A DNA stretch of 64,000 nucleotides from Caenorhabditis elegans (GCF_000002985.6 NC_003284.9:11842001-11906000); one strand, 5' to 3'; positions 23,386 through 35,417 are shown, numbered from the stretch's first letter. Program-made: numbers and translations. The notes: generated from the letters alone by a model not told the origin.

Positions 23386-24736
23386 ATGATTCCACATCAA
23401 GTCTTACTTGGATTCCTGTTGGCCTCGTTGTCTTCTGCTTTAATCAACTGCTCCGGAAGTGACTCGTGCTTTGCGGAAACGTCGGAATGCGATCCAAATA
23501 AAAACTGCCTCACGACCATTCACTTTGACCAAACTGGAAACATGGACATATTCGTGCGAGATGCGGTGGAGACTGACTACGTTTCAATTGTCATCAGCCG
23601 AGATTTGCACAACAATGTCGAGCATATCATCTGTGTTCCACTTAGCAGAAAACGTTTCCGGGCGATGGGTCGGTTTGGAGCAACTGTAGTTTTTACTCAG
23701 CTGGTAACATTTATTGCTTTACAAATTTTCATCAATTTTTGTTTGTTTAGAACACTACGAATGTGGTAGAGCGTCTGGGAAACAATTTGTTTCGATGCAT
23801 TGTCAAAGTCAACGAGTTGCCCAGAAACTTCCAACACAGCCATAATTTTGTTGTAGAACGAGGCACATTCCAGCAGTTTCTGAAAATTGGCGCCGGTGCT
23901 GGTTTGATTAAATTGGAGAAGGTTCAACCGAAGATATCAGTTGATGATGATCTTGAAGCAGATTTCATTCTTACAACTCCTGCCAAACAGTCCAACGATA
24001 GACACTCTTTCTACTCAAAGATTGACACTGAAATCGCATACAACACAATTAACGAAATTCAGAAAACTGCAAAGAAAGATGAAAATCATAAGCTGGAAAG
24101 CGTGTATTCTAGAAGTACTCCATTCACAGAAATTTTTTCGAAAATAAAACGTTTACCAAAGGAGAAAGGAGTAGATGTTCAAATGGTTCAAAAAAATCTC
24201 GTGAAAAAGGATAATAGAAAATCATTAAAGGTGAGAAAAATTTTATCGAAGTTCGTGTGTTTTTTTCAAACCTCATACTCAACACAAAATATGTAATATT
24301 TGAAAATGCATACATCATTAAAGTTCCTAAGCACAAAAGAGAATCGATGGATACATATATCAATACATTTATATTGTTTGAAGAAGAAAAATTGCAGGAT
24401 ATGGATGAAAGTAAAAGCCCGAAACCATTCGAGTTGGCCGTTTTTAATCAGGATGGTGGGATGTTCTCGGTGTGGATGACTAAAGAGCAAATGCAAAAAT
24501 ATTTGGGAAAACAGTTGGAAGCTGAGCAGAATGATCCTGAAACTGACACTCAAGCGTGAGTTAGATCGAAACTGTCTTGAAGTCATAACATCATTTGCAG
24601 CTTATCCGATTCGTCCGACTCAAATGATCAATTCAAAAAGATTGGCTCCATTATTGCTATAGGACTTTTTGCAGTTGTTTTCCTTTTGTATTGTTGTTGG
24701 AATGTGGCTGCTTCCATGGCCTCGCCGTACAATTAG
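23386..24736 (+). CDS. DOMON-like type I membrane protein
   Basis: Four exons, 23386-23703, 23751-24230, 24398-24555 and 24601-24736, join in frame to 363 residues. A TTTTTGCAG acceptor lies three bases before the ATG, fitting trans-splicing. The protein opens with a signal peptide (MIPHQVLLGFLLASLSSA), then a domain of about 140 residues with an N-terminal cysteine cluster (CSGSDSCF...C...NCL), beta-strand-like alternation and a late cysteine (IICVP). This layout resembles DOMON/reeler-type haem- or sugar-binding domains found at the start of ferric-reductase-like proteins. A long polar, lysine-rich linker follows, then one membrane span (about 333-352, GSIIAIGLFAVVFLLYCC) and a very short tail. 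No cytochrome b561 domain is present. The DOMON assignment is inference from cysteine pattern. Confidence 0.7.
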
Positions 24737-26115
24737 AATACATCTTGATTATCATGAACGCTAAGCATCAATATATCTTTTACAATATGCAATTATTTCT
24801 TTCAAAACTATGAATGCTTTTTATCTTAAAAGGGTGACTTTATTTCTTATTTTTTACCGTTTAAATTTGATTGAGATCCCCAATCTGTAAAATGATTACG
24901 CTGCAGTCTATGAAAGGTTGAATAGACGTTAAAACAGCTTAATCCGAGATCCATATGTTAGTTGATGGTAGCACGGATGTCGTACCATAAGGCCGATCAA
25001 TGTAAACTAACCGATTTGAAAATTAGCTCCAATTTCAACCATTTCCTCAGCCACACTAAAACATTCATGTTCACGCTGAGACTCATGTTAACATGCATTC
25101 ATTATTTATAAATGCCAGTCGGAAAAAAAGTATTACAGAACTTCAAGGTACACCTCAAGGTACATTGTAAAGCTACAAAAGTGTGTAGGTGTATCGGATC
25201 GTGCACATTAATCGCACACAAACAGCATATTATTGAATAGTCCGATCAAAATAGAAGCTTGATCACAAACATTGCCACCTATCAAACAAACCTTTTCTAA
25301 ATTTGATTCAACCATGCGACAAATTGGAGCGTAGCAACTGGTAGGCTATTGAGAAATATCCATGCACGTTTTTTCCGAGTTACTGTAATTGAATCGTTGA
25401 AACATCCAAATGTTACTTCATAGCTAGACACTGAAAAGTTCTACATGTCAGAAGACCAACCCCTGCCACCTAAACCTAATAAAACATACCTTTTTCCAAG
25501 AGTTTGACATATACTGTAGAGTAATAGCGAAGGACGAAGACAGTGTTGAATCAGGTTGCCGAATTCTGCACCATAGGATTGATCACTGAAAAAGTACAGA
25601 TTATTAAAAAGCCAGTTAATAGATTCAGCTTCATCCCAACCCCCAGCCGACTGATACTTACCTTTTTGTGTTTCGGCGGATTCAGGTCACCAGTATGTAG
25701 AAGCGTCGTTAATGGGAACTTTTCTGAGAATACTGAACAGACAAATCGATGACGGACTGCAGGATCACAATGACGAGGATTTCAGAGACTTGCCACGACA
25801 GCAGAGAACGGACAGACTAACATGAAAGGACATTTTGGAACGTTTTACAAATAGGACGGTTGATTTAAAAACAACAATTTATTGGACCAACTTGAGTGAT
25901 AGTACAGATTGAAAGAAGTTGGGTTTTGAAAAAATGAATGTGCTACATTGACGCACTAAGATAATAATGAGGGGAAAAGAACAAAGGAGTCGTGAGATCT
26001 ATAGGGGATGAAGGGGAGATCTTGAATAAAAAATTAACCGGAAAAGTAGAAATTGACCCGAGAACGAGGACGTCTTGGTGACATAGAAGCTGTGGAGATG
26101 GATGGACGACGACGA
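24737..26115. other. intergenic region between convergent genes
   Basis: I see no gene. On the minus strand an AATAAA at about 25870-25875 may be the poly(A) signal of the DOT1-like gene, implying a 3' UTR of roughly 240 bp. The 24900-25500 part is less AT-rich and unstructured. Confidence 0.4.
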
Positions 26116-27360
26116 TCACTGAAAAATTTTAATTTGGATAACCCTAATTATTTATTAACTTATGAACGTACCTGATTGTGTTTGATTTCGGTGAGGTAGA
26201 AAGGAACCGTGTTGCCTGTCCAAGACGTATTGCTTTCCACCAGAAGAAGAGGGCGCTCAGTGGAGATGCGCACGAACTCTGAAAAATAATTAATTAGTTT
26301 TTTGACGAAGCCTTAAATTAGTTTCAACTTACCATCGACACGACTAGATGTCGAGTTTTGAGAACGAGGGCGCGGAGCAATCGACTCCGATGAAATGATC
26401 CGCGTTCCGTCAGCACATTTTGACAAGATCATTTTCAGCTCCAACTTGAGTTCCGCCGAAAACTTGATGTTGTTCACACAGATGACCGTAGCTTCGTTCT
26501 GGATCTCGTGAACGATATCGGGACTGGTGAACGATCCGTGAACAAGTCGAGTTGGATTCACAGTTTTGCCGAAGTGGCGCAGAAGCCTAAAAAAGCATAA
26601 TACATATTAAAATGTTGTTATGCTGCTCTCAACTTACGATTTGCTGAACTGCTCGTTGGCTCTTGCCATTTGTGCCAAGTTGGGCATGATCTCCACGCCT
26701 ACACTCTTCTTGGTTTGAGCATAGGCCGCCACAAAAGAGACAAGTTGGCCGACCCCGCTGCCGAGATCCATGAAGTGATCATTTGGTCCGATGTTCAGCT
26801 CATCGACAAAACTCGCCATCTGTTCGAGATTGATTTCTCCATAAATCTGGAAAAGTTATACTTGGATAAGCATGATTTTCTTTAGGAAACTCACGGTTGA
26901 TGATCCAGCGGCGTAATGGCGGAGCTCATTAGCATCCGGAATAGCAAATCGATATGCGATATGTCCAAGAGAAATAGCAAGATTACGAGGACATGGCCCA
27001 CCAGAAGTAACATCCGACGAGTTTGGAGGAATACGGGAATGCTGGAATGATTTATTGGGTTTTTTCCAAGAAGTTTGAGACATACCATTCCGCACTGTGT
27101 GAGCCTGTCGTTCAGCTTGTAGATGTATGCCTCAAACTTTCTTTCGTCTGCGACAACTCCGTTGGTTGGCAAATCCATATTTACCATATCCAGCATAGGC
27201 TTGTGAGTCCTGAAACAGATTTAAAGGTGATTTGGTTTAATCTGTAGAACACTTACACTTCCAGAAGCTCTTTCAAGGTTCTGCGGATGTGCAACGTGTT
27301 CGAAAATAAGAAATCCCTGTTGAACGGGCGAATGCTCTTAAGAGAGATGAGTGATGGCAT
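26116..27360 (-). CDS. DOT1-like histone H3K79 methyltransferase
   Basis: The exons are 27360-27257, 27209-27086, 27041-26895, 26846-26638, 26586-26333, 26278-26172 and a stop codon at 26118-26116, giving about 315 residues. The SAM-binding motif FMDLGSGVGQ (about 151-159) matches the DOT1 motif I. It is preceded by IYGEINLEQM, the counterpart of the VYGE helix, and followed by VGVE (E177 binds the ribose in the family). VICVNN (about 229-234) matches the catalytic VFVNN strand, and SWTG with a following aromatic pair matches the C-terminal active-site segment. DOT1 enzymes methylate lysine 79 in the H3 core; C. elegans has several paralogues. This copy is little more than the catalytic domain. 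The frame is open from the first ATG up to an acceptor at about 27393, so an upstream exon is possible. Confidence 0.88.
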
Positions 27361-27675
27361 ACTCGATTGGTGATGGCAAGTGAGGAAGATTCTGAAAAAT
27401 GTTGTATATTTTTTCAAGGTAAAACGTTGGGAAGCAAAGCATAAAGATAAATCAAGAATTGTAGCGGAAAGACGTGCAATGTAAAACCATAAGAAACACG
27501 TATTTCCAGTCGAAATAAGATCTCTACGGATTAATCATTATTTTGGGTGAGTGCAGGAAGAATACAAGAAATGTCTTATTTTCTCGAACTGCCACCCTAT
27601 AACTCTCCGGTTTGCAACCAGCTCATTGCAATTCCACTCCAATCATTTACTTTTTAAATGCATGCTTATGATCCA

Positions 27676-28060
27676 ACTTGATCCAATCCTTTGATCCCCA
27701 ACTCATGCCAGTTCAATTCCAATCCTTTGATTCCCAACTCATGCCAGTTCAATTCCAATCCTTTGATTCCCAACTCATGTCAGATCAATTCCAATCCTTT
27801 TATTTCACAAGCCATGCCAGATCAAGTCCAATCTTTTAATTTCCCAACTCATGTCAAACCAATTCCAATCCTTTTATTTCCCAACTCATTCCAGACTCAT
27901 GCCAGTTCAATTTCAATCCTTTTATTTCCCAACTCATGTCAAATCAATTCCAATCCTTTTATTTCCCAACTCAGTCCAGATCAATTCCAATCCTTTAATT
28001 TCCCAACTCATGTCAGGTCAATTCCAATCCTTTTATTTCCCAAGCCATGCCTCTGGGCAG
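27676..28060. repeat. 36-bp minisatellite
   Basis: About ten copies of a 36-bp unit built around CAATTCCAATCCTTTTATTT and CCCAACTCATG follow each other, with point variation and one shortened copy. One more degenerate copy lies near 28095. Because 36 is a multiple of three, the plus strand keeps an open frame that reads as a 12-residue repeat (NSNPLIPNSCQF). I see no start or splice context and treat it as non-coding. Confidence 0.8.
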
Positions 28061-28499
28061 TTGACCATATCAGTTTGAACTTTTGAGCATTTCTATTCCA
28101 ATCCTTTAGTTTCCCAACTCGTATTCATATACCATATTCGGCTTTATCATCACCTTCTCCACTCCCAGTTCTGCTTTATCCCACATGCTTCCACCATGTT
28201 TCAATTCTTGGATATCTTGCTCTGATAGTTTGGAATGTTCACAAGTTCCATACTATCTGCTCGCCATGTTTTGCCATTCATGGACTCTTCCTCCCTTACA
28301 TCTATGTTTATTCGGGGAGGGAGTATTATTAAAACAACCGAAACCCGGCAGTGTGCCATTTAAGAGACAGTTCCTTTCAACCGAACTCTTTTTGATTCTC
28401 CAAATTCATTCAGACATCTCGGTGAGCACTTCCGCGTCTTTATCTTACTGCAGGTAATTTTCTATCATTTTGAGACTATTCTCCAGTTCTGCTATCTCG

Positions 28500-28600
28500 C
28501 CCGCATGCTTTGCCGTTCATGGGGAATAGAACCTGTCGGATCAAAAAGCTTTGCTCCATAGGCGGCCGCCCTACCGCCTCGGCCACACGTGCAGCCGGAA
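28500..28600 (-). mobile_element. tRNA-derived SINE-like fragment
   Basis: On the minus strand TGGCCGAGGCGG (28585-28574) matches the RNA polymerase III A box of Leu/Ser-type tRNAs. About 40 bases further, GGTTCTATTCC (28533-28523) resembles a B box with one or two changes. The rest does not fold as a good tRNA. A decayed tRNA or a tRNA-derived SINE head are both possible. The neighbouring phrase around TTTGCCGTTCATGG is also found in variant form near 28270. Confidence 0.4.
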
Positions 28601-28924
28601 GTGGGGGTCGATAAAGCTGATTATAAAAAGAGGGGAGGGGTGAGTTGCCATGGTAACGGTGTGGATCACTGTTATTTAAAATCGCTGTAACTTTGGAACC
28701 GGGCATCGTAGGAATGCGTTGAAATACTTTTCTGAATGAGAAATTTTTGGAAATTTTCCTGGCATGTGTTTCAAAAAACGTTGCTTATTCTCATTAAGAC
28801 TCGTTTTTTTCATTCAAATGTTACATTTTCCACAAAGAAACATATCTATTCCCATTTTTTAATGAATTTTGTTGTATCCCTATAATTCATGAGTGTTATT
28901 ACTTTCATGAGAACTTAGGCTCGC

Positions 28925-29232
28925 TCAACTCAACCCTTGAATCTTTCTGATTAGTTCGGTTGGCTTGCTTGTGCTTGACTGTTGAACTTTGATAACTGAT
29001 TGCAATTGAAAATATTGAGAAAATGAAAAAGCTGCACAACTACTATAACAGATCAAGAATCCTTGGTGACGCTGCCAACTTATGTAAGCTACCATATACC
29101 CCAAAGCACTGCCAATATATTCTCTTTCAGTTTCATCAACGGTTGTAACTGTTCTCCTAAAATAGAAGATCAGAATCGAAGATTTCGCGGCCCGCTTACC
29201 TGAATTAAAAGTGGGCGGATCCACCTCCTAAA
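28925..29232 (-). CDS. possible short gene fragment
   Basis: A TTTCAACTTTAG acceptor near 29227 opens a frame reading EVDPPTFNSG; a GTAAGC...TATTTTAG intron of 43 bp then joins in phase to EQLQPLMKLKENILAVLW, and a later acceptor (CAATTGCAATCAG) could join to VIKVQQSSTSKPTELIRKIQ before a TGA. Without splicing, a 99-codon frame is also open. I cannot find the first exon and recognise no family. It may be the end of a small gene or a relic. Confidence 0.25.
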
Positions 29233-29259
29233 GTTGAAATTTGCATTATTTTTCAATTG

Positions 29260-29370
29260 CGAAAGTTGGTTGAGAAGTGGGTAAAATTGGTTAGAAAGCT
29301 GACAAAGTTGGTTGGAAAGTGGTTCATATCTAATGGCAGTTAGAAAGTGGCCAAAGTTGGTTTAAAAGTG
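29260..29370. repeat. degenerate short tandem repeat
   Basis: The phrase AAAGTTGGTTAGAAAGTGG recurs about five times with changes (TTGGTTGAGAAGTGG, TTGGTTGGAAAGTGG, TTGGTTTAAAAGTGG). It is non-coding. Confidence 0.6.
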
Positions 29371-30241
29371 GCGCCGAATTGCCGAGTCAGCATTGGCGAA
29401 AAAAGTTGCAACATGCGTGTTCAAACAAGTTCAACACGTTTTTCGGATTGCGTCTGAAAAAACCCCCCATCTGCGTGATTCAACATGAGTTCTGCCAAGG
29501 TAAGTATTTCAGCTCACTGTTAAACTTCCGAACAAAACCATGTCAAAAAATTTCAAAGATGATTTTAGGCTTGATAAGGCTCCATTCTTCCTTGGAAATT
29601 TTGATTCTAACAATTAAAAAAAAATAAATTTTGGTTCTAACAACTGCATTATCTTAATCCATTAGTTCGTGTAAGAGAGAGCTCCTGTTTGCCTCGCACA
29701 TAAAGCTGAAAATGCTCTTAAAATGTAAAGATTCTTAAGTGGACGCTTAATACGAGGGACTTTCTTCTTCTTGGGCGTAAGTAGAAATAGGTTTTTTTTA
29801 GCTTTTTGGGATAGCCGGACAGTTTGAAATGTGCATGCCTGCATGTTAGGAAGAGTTCGTTTTATTCTCAAGGTGGTAAGTTTGGGTTATCAGGGAGGTA
29901 AGTTTTGCATAGGTGCATGTCTTAAAAGTTTTTTTTTTTGGTTTTCGGGGACTTTGTTACAGTAACGTTACTTATTTGAATATCGCGACAGTAGTAACTT
30001 TTTACTAATAATTATTGTTTTGTTTTTTAGCAATATTTAGAGTTGATCTGACTGAATAAAATGAATAATGTAATGTGTGCCCTAATTGGGGAGTTTTGTT
30101 CATTGAATATCAATTTGTCATAATTTTATATTTACTGCAAAACTTCTTCTTTTTTAAAACTATAAAACACTTTCGGCCGATTACCATAATTGTTCAAATT
30201 ATTTGAAACAAATATCGCAGTATTTCCAAAAAAAAAACATA

Positions 30242-30312
30242 GGTTCCACCGAGATTTGAACTCGGGTCGCAGGATTCAAAGTCCTGAGTGCTAACCGCTA
30301 CACCATGGAACC
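30242..30312 (-). tRNA. tRNA-Gln (anticodon TTG)
   Basis: On the minus strand the 71-base sequence starts GGTTCCATGGTGTAGCGGTT and ends TCTCGGTGGAACC. The acceptor stem GGTTCCA/TGGAACC is fully paired. The anticodon stem CAGGA/TCCTG encloses the loop CTTTGAA, so the anticodon is TTG, which reads CAA (glutamine). The A box (TGGTGTAGCGG) and B box (GAGTTCAAATC) are intact. It is followed by TATG and a run of nine T on the minus strand, a strong pol III terminator. Confidence 0.95.
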
Positions 30313-30505
30313 ATACATTATACCTTCCATCTATAGGAAATCACATTATTATCTTTCCGAAAAGCTGTCAATAGAGATAAACCTGTCGCCGATGTGTTTT
30401 TGAGTGACATCTTTTGTTAGCATATACACTTATCGGGAGTGCAGCAGTGTTCGTTTGCCGGAGAGCTTTAGAAACTTCTTTAGACAATATAAGAGTCGTA
30501 AACAT

Positions 30506-30576
30506 GGTTCCATGGTGTAGCGGTTAGCACTCAGTACTCTGAATCCTGCGACCCGAGTTCAAATCTCGGTGGGACC
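30506..30576 (+). tRNA. tRNA-Gln (anticodon CTG)
   Basis: This 71-base plus-strand copy is nearly identical to the TTG gene 193 bp to its left, in inverted orientation. The loop CTCTGAA gives anticodon CTG, which reads CAG (glutamine). The anticodon stem CAGTA/TCCTG has one mismatch (T-C), and the acceptor stem has one G-T wobble (TGGGACC). The A and B boxes are intact, and TTTCTTTTT follows as terminator. The stem mismatch makes reduced function possible. Confidence 0.88.
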
Positions 30577-30882
30577 TTTCTTTTTGTTTTACCCTTGTGA
30601 AATTATTTTCTCGGTTTTGAAAAAAGGTTAAAAGTGACATTGTAGTCGAATAGAGCGAAACCAATTAAAAAAAATGAATTCAATGCCCAATTAATTATAT
30701 TCATTTCTTTTCTGATTGTGAGAAAATTGAATTTGTGTAATATTAATTTCGAAAGATGCATTTCCAAAGATATTGAACTTCTCATTTAAGCTTAATGTAG
30801 ATATGTTTTTGATTAAAACGGTTTGGGCTGTCTGGGGATTTTCATAGTTTATTGGAAAGATAAAATAATACAATATTGGAGA

Positions 30883-30884
<2 letters not shown>

Positions 30885-30955
<71 letters not shown>

Positions 30956-30959
30956 TATA
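30885..30959. repeat. (AT)n microsatellite
   Basis: A run of about 32 AT dinucleotides (30885-30949) is broken by a single C and continues for another few units. It gives a long Tyr-Ile open frame on the minus strand, which is an artefact. Confidence 0.95.
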
Positions 30960-31099
30960 GGTAGTAAAGATAGGATCCAACGTCGTGGTAATAGGGATAA
31001 GAAAGTTTGATGGGGACAAAAAAAGGTGGGAGGACGGACAAATATTTAAAAAAAACTATCAATCCATTTTAAACTCCTTGATTTTGCTTGTTTGAGGCT

Positions 31100-33653
31100 C
31101 GTTGCAGTTCAGAATTTTTTCCTTATACCCAAGAAGTAGTTGTAAGTTTTTGTACCGACCAGTTTGTCGGTTTCTTTTGTTTTTTTTCCGTAGGGAAAAA
31201 TCGATTTTTTCGGTGAAACATCACAACCTTCTCTTGGAGCTCCCCCTGCAAAGAAGGGGAGACTATTTTGATTCGATTCCTCGTTCGAAACTACGTTCAG
31301 CATTGGCTTATGGATTGCCAAAGTTTCAAGTCGTAAAGTTATGTTACTTCATTCCCTTTTGCATTGTCGAAAGCTTCAGCACTGTCGACCCCTTCGCTCT
31401 TTTGGGCAGACTCGTACTTGGCTACTTGTCATTTCATGACTTTGGTGACTGGTCAAATGGCGTTTGTTTGAACCTTGAAAGGTCATTCGAACACGCAATT
31501 TTTTTTGGTTTTCTGCGAGCGGTTGTTGCTTTCGTTTGAAGCTTCTGGTGTCGTATCGCTTGTCGTTGCAATCTTTGTCTCGGTTGCTTCTTCGTCCCTG
31601 AGTGAACAGATAGAAGTTGTGTCGTTCTCTTTTCAACACACCTGAGATAACTGAAGTGAGAGAAATCGTTTCAAAATAAAAACTATATTTTTGAAGCTTT
31701 ATTTTTCAAAATTAATATTACAGAGAGCTAACTTTTTTGCACCAGGCAATCTGAATCGCCTAGCTTGTGTGAGTTGTTCAAATGAATACGTACGCCGTTC
31801 GCATTTATGTTCGATGTGACGTCTTAAACTTTAAGCTGCATGTGCACATTTCTACTGAACGTGAAACCCATTTTTCAGTCATTATGTTTGCATTTTGTAT
31901 TTTTCTTTGCTAAGTTTGCGTTTCCTGCGAATATTTTTCTGAAAAGATTTTTTAAGTTCATACATTTTTGTTCTGTTTCAAGGTCAGCCATCTGGTGGGA
32001 GGTCTTTTTTTCAATAAAAAAACGAAACAAAATTTATGTTGCAGAAAAAAAATTAAGTACCGAAATAATTCCTTATAAATGTTATATACCGTTTCCTCTA
32101 TTTTTCTATTACTTGCATGCAAGCCTAATTTTCAATTGGTCAATATGGGTACAAAACTAACATAGACTACAAGACTATTAAAGGCTGCAGACTAATTTTC
32201 AAAGGTCTCATAACTTTAGAAAGCGACATAATTTCAATTAAAACCCTAACTTGATTCCATTCAAACAATAAGAAATGCTTACTTTTACAACTGTTTATCA
32301 ATTATTTGAACGCTCAGTAATTCAGCATTTTTTAGGTAGCCTTGAAATTTGATTTTTGAAACTTCTGAAATCGCTCGAAACCGCCGTTCTGATTGTACGG
32401 AGCCAATCATTGAACTGAGAAAATTGTATCTGCACGGAGTCAACAAGAAAGAAACTCGATAAAATACAAAAATGTTCGTGGTTACTTCAAATCCCGCAGA
32501 GACGACTAGATTCTGATTCCATACTCGTAAAATTAGTTTTCCAATTGCTAACTAAAATAGAAGTTCATGTGAAACATTAGTAATAAATCTTAAAGCTACT
32601 CAAGCTTCAGATTTTAAATTTTCTACTGTTATTGTCCAATCATGATCACATACCAAAAAGCCTAAGTTTACCTATATGTATCAAGGTATAAACAGCATCA
32701 CCAACAGAAAAAAAACATCACTGTTATGAATTCAATATGCATTTATCAAATAGAAAGTAAATTGTGTATGTAGCTTGAAACATGAAGTTTCAAAAGTAAA
32801 AATAAAACGTTGAGTACATAATTTATTTTCCCCGATAATTGAAGGGTCGATCTTTGGTATGAAATTTAAGAATCAAGACCAAAATTAAACGTGACACTTT
32901 TTGTTTATTTTTTTCACTTACAACCAAACAGCATTATAAATGTAATATTTTAGTCTATTGGAATAAATTTGACTCACTGCTTCAAGTTTTTTTTAGTTGA
33001 CATCATTGAGTCTAGTTTAAATGAGAAGAAAATTTACGGAATTATTCATGAGCAAATTTGATATGGGGTCAAAAATTAAAAACTGTTTAACTGTTCGAAA
33101 ATTTTATACTTCCTTCAAACATTTTTTTTGTGAGAAGATTTGAAATAAGTAAGCAAGAAAAATAAACTACAAAGGAAAGTACCTTTCATCATTTTAAAGT
33201 TGGAATTTTTCATCTTTTGCACGCGTACTCGAACAGTACACCTGTTTTTGCAACATTTAACATACAATTATTTTGTCTATTTCTGTAGCCATATTATTTA
33301 TGTTTACTTATTTGATCAAAACGTGCAATATGGTGTAATTCGTTTATCAAATTGAGTTTTCATCAAAACACAAACTTTTGCTCATGCAGCTGAAACGCAG
33401 AATGTTGTCTAATCAAATGACTGTATTAAAATACCACATGCTTAATGACGTTTAGATTCAGCTGATCTTTTCATGTGTTTTTTCTTGGAAAAGGTTTTGA
33501 TTTTTAAATGATGAAAGGTTTTCAGAACATTTTTCACAACTCCAGTGATCAAAAACAAAAGTTCTGTCAAACGGGTTATTATCAGTTAATACCTGCTGGT
33601 CAGTCAATTTGGTCGAAACACACCAGATTGTCTCTATTGCGGTTTATACAATC
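31100..33653. other. gene-poor stretch with possible decayed coding sequence at 31.1-31.64 kb
   Basis: Between 31100 and 31640 the base composition is more balanced, and the minus strand shows protein-like pieces in different frames (NDTTSICSLRDEEATETK, then KSEGVDSAEAFDNAKGNEVT) separated by stops, as in a degraded gene. A 145-codon plus-strand frame is open across the same place but looks like its shadow. From 31640 to 33653 I find no gene. At about 32085-32215 there is a fragment related to the MITE in the receptor intron. Confidence 0.35.
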
Positions 33654-35211
33654 ATGTCATCCGATTTTCAACTACCTGGTTTTTATACTTCCATTTCTGT
33701 GCAAGAACGTTATTTTGTTTGGTTGCGGGTGAGTTAAAGATGTTCTTGTGGGAAAGGAACCCGATTTTTCCTTTTTCATAATTTGGTGGCCAATAATAAT
33801 ATTAATCACTTTTTTTCCAGCGATATATGGAAATAACATCAGTTCTTAACGTATTTCTGACTGCTTTGACCCTTTATTTAGTAAGAGTTGAAGGGAAAAC
33901 CTTAAAGCGGGATTACAAGCAAGTTCTTGTTTGCAACCTTATGCTTCCGGTTGTCTTCAGTGTTTATATGGGTTTTGTCTACCAACCGTACATCGTGTTC
34001 CCATATCACTTACTTCTCACCGTGGGATTTTTCCGATTTGGGCCGTTCGTCACTGCTCATCTGTTTAATATTTGTTGTACTTTGGCAATCCTGTGTTCGA
34101 TGAGTTTCCTCTATTCGTTTTGGTTTAACTACTTCACGATTTGCTATAGAATATCACGTCAAAGCTCAACAAAAACAAATTTGATTGGAGTTTGCATTGG
34201 TGTTGTATTTACAATAGTAAATTTTGTACTAATGACTATTGGAGTCGATGAACATCAATACGAAGATCGAGATAACTTGTACAAAACTGATAACAGAATT
34301 AAGTACTTTTTCAATGAATATTCCATTGCAATTGTAAGAGTCAGTGATAAATGGTCTTTAAAGGTATTGTTCTTCCTTTGAAATTTCAGCGAGCTTTCAC
34401 ATTTTCAGGCATTAAGTGTCGAAGCATTTATTGGAATTTCAATAGTAGTTATCATAATCCCATTGATAACATTCAAATCATATACAACATTGAGCAAAAT
34501 ACACAAAATGATTTCTAAGCAAACACTGATCCAGCTCAAAAACGCTTTGGCAATTAGTCTCTGGTACTTGCTGCAGTTTGGTGTTTTAGTTGGAATTCCA
34601 GCTGCAACAGCAATGGCATTATTATTGATGCAATACACACCTTTCGAAGGGTATGAACCATAAACTAAAAAAAGATGATTCAACACGCATGACTAAAACT
34701 AAAAAGTTGCAATTAAAAATTAGGGATCTATAGCAACTGTGAATTATTTTCCAAGCTTTCCGGTGAAGCCAAGTACTACAAAAGTAATATGAAAAACACG
34801 GAGTATTCTATGTTCTCATCTTCTGAAAAAAATATATGTCAATTAAAGTTAAAAGTATAGTTTGAGAAAAATAATTACAAAGAAAACAAAAATACTTGAA
34901 ACAAAGGTATTACAAGAAAAATGTAGCCTGCATTTCAACATAATTTTTTTTTCAGTTTTCCATTTGCAATGGTAGTGTTAGCTCCAACTCAACTCACATG
35001 TCCAGTTATCTGTATCCTATACTTAATACTTATCAAACCGCTTCGTTATGGTTTTTTTAAACTAGTGGGTCTTCATAAGTATGTTCCAAGAAACCAACCA
35101 AAAGCAGTAACGCAAACACGTAAGATTTTTTGGACTAGTGGTTCGGTTGAATCTATATGTTCCAGAATTATCAACGTTCACATCTCACGTTCCATCAAGA
35201 CCGACAAATAG
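33654..35211 (+). CDS. seven-transmembrane chemoreceptor, srh/sri/str-like
   Basis: Exons 33654-33728, 33821-34363, 34409-34650 and 34956-35211 join in phase to give 371 residues. Hydropathy shows about seven hydrophobic spans, beginning at residues 28-45 (MEITSVLNVFLTALTLYLV) and ending with QLTCPVICILYLILIKPLRYG before a basic cytoplasmic tail. The motif YQPYIVFPYHLLLTVGFF after span 2 resembles the P-x-x-x-FP pattern of the nematode Str superfamily (srh, sri). These receptors usually act in chemosensory cilia with G proteins. The last predicted span with CPxxCILYLIL is also typical. Subfamily is uncertain. The third intron (34651-34955) is the longest. The N-terminal exon is weakly supported; the gene might begin at the methionine at 33827. 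Confidence 0.78.
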
Positions 35212-35417
35212 AGTACCGTATGGTTCTCTAAAACTTTATTAATGTAAACGTTTTAAAGTTATAACGTTTCACTTTAATTCTGAAGTCTATGTAGCAATAT
35301 AATTATGCTATTAATTGAAAAATTGTTATTCTTCACAAAAATAAAATCACAGAATTTTTAAATAATTAAACCACATGAAATTCAAAGAAGACGGAAGTAA
35401 GTTTACATGCACATTTT

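Noticed and set aside
27691-28086. 131-codon plus-strand frame in the minisatellite
   Set aside because: Explained by the 36-bp period; no start context, introns or homology.
30691-31062. Minus-strand frame with a long Tyr-Ile run
   Set aside because: It is the translation of the AT microsatellite.
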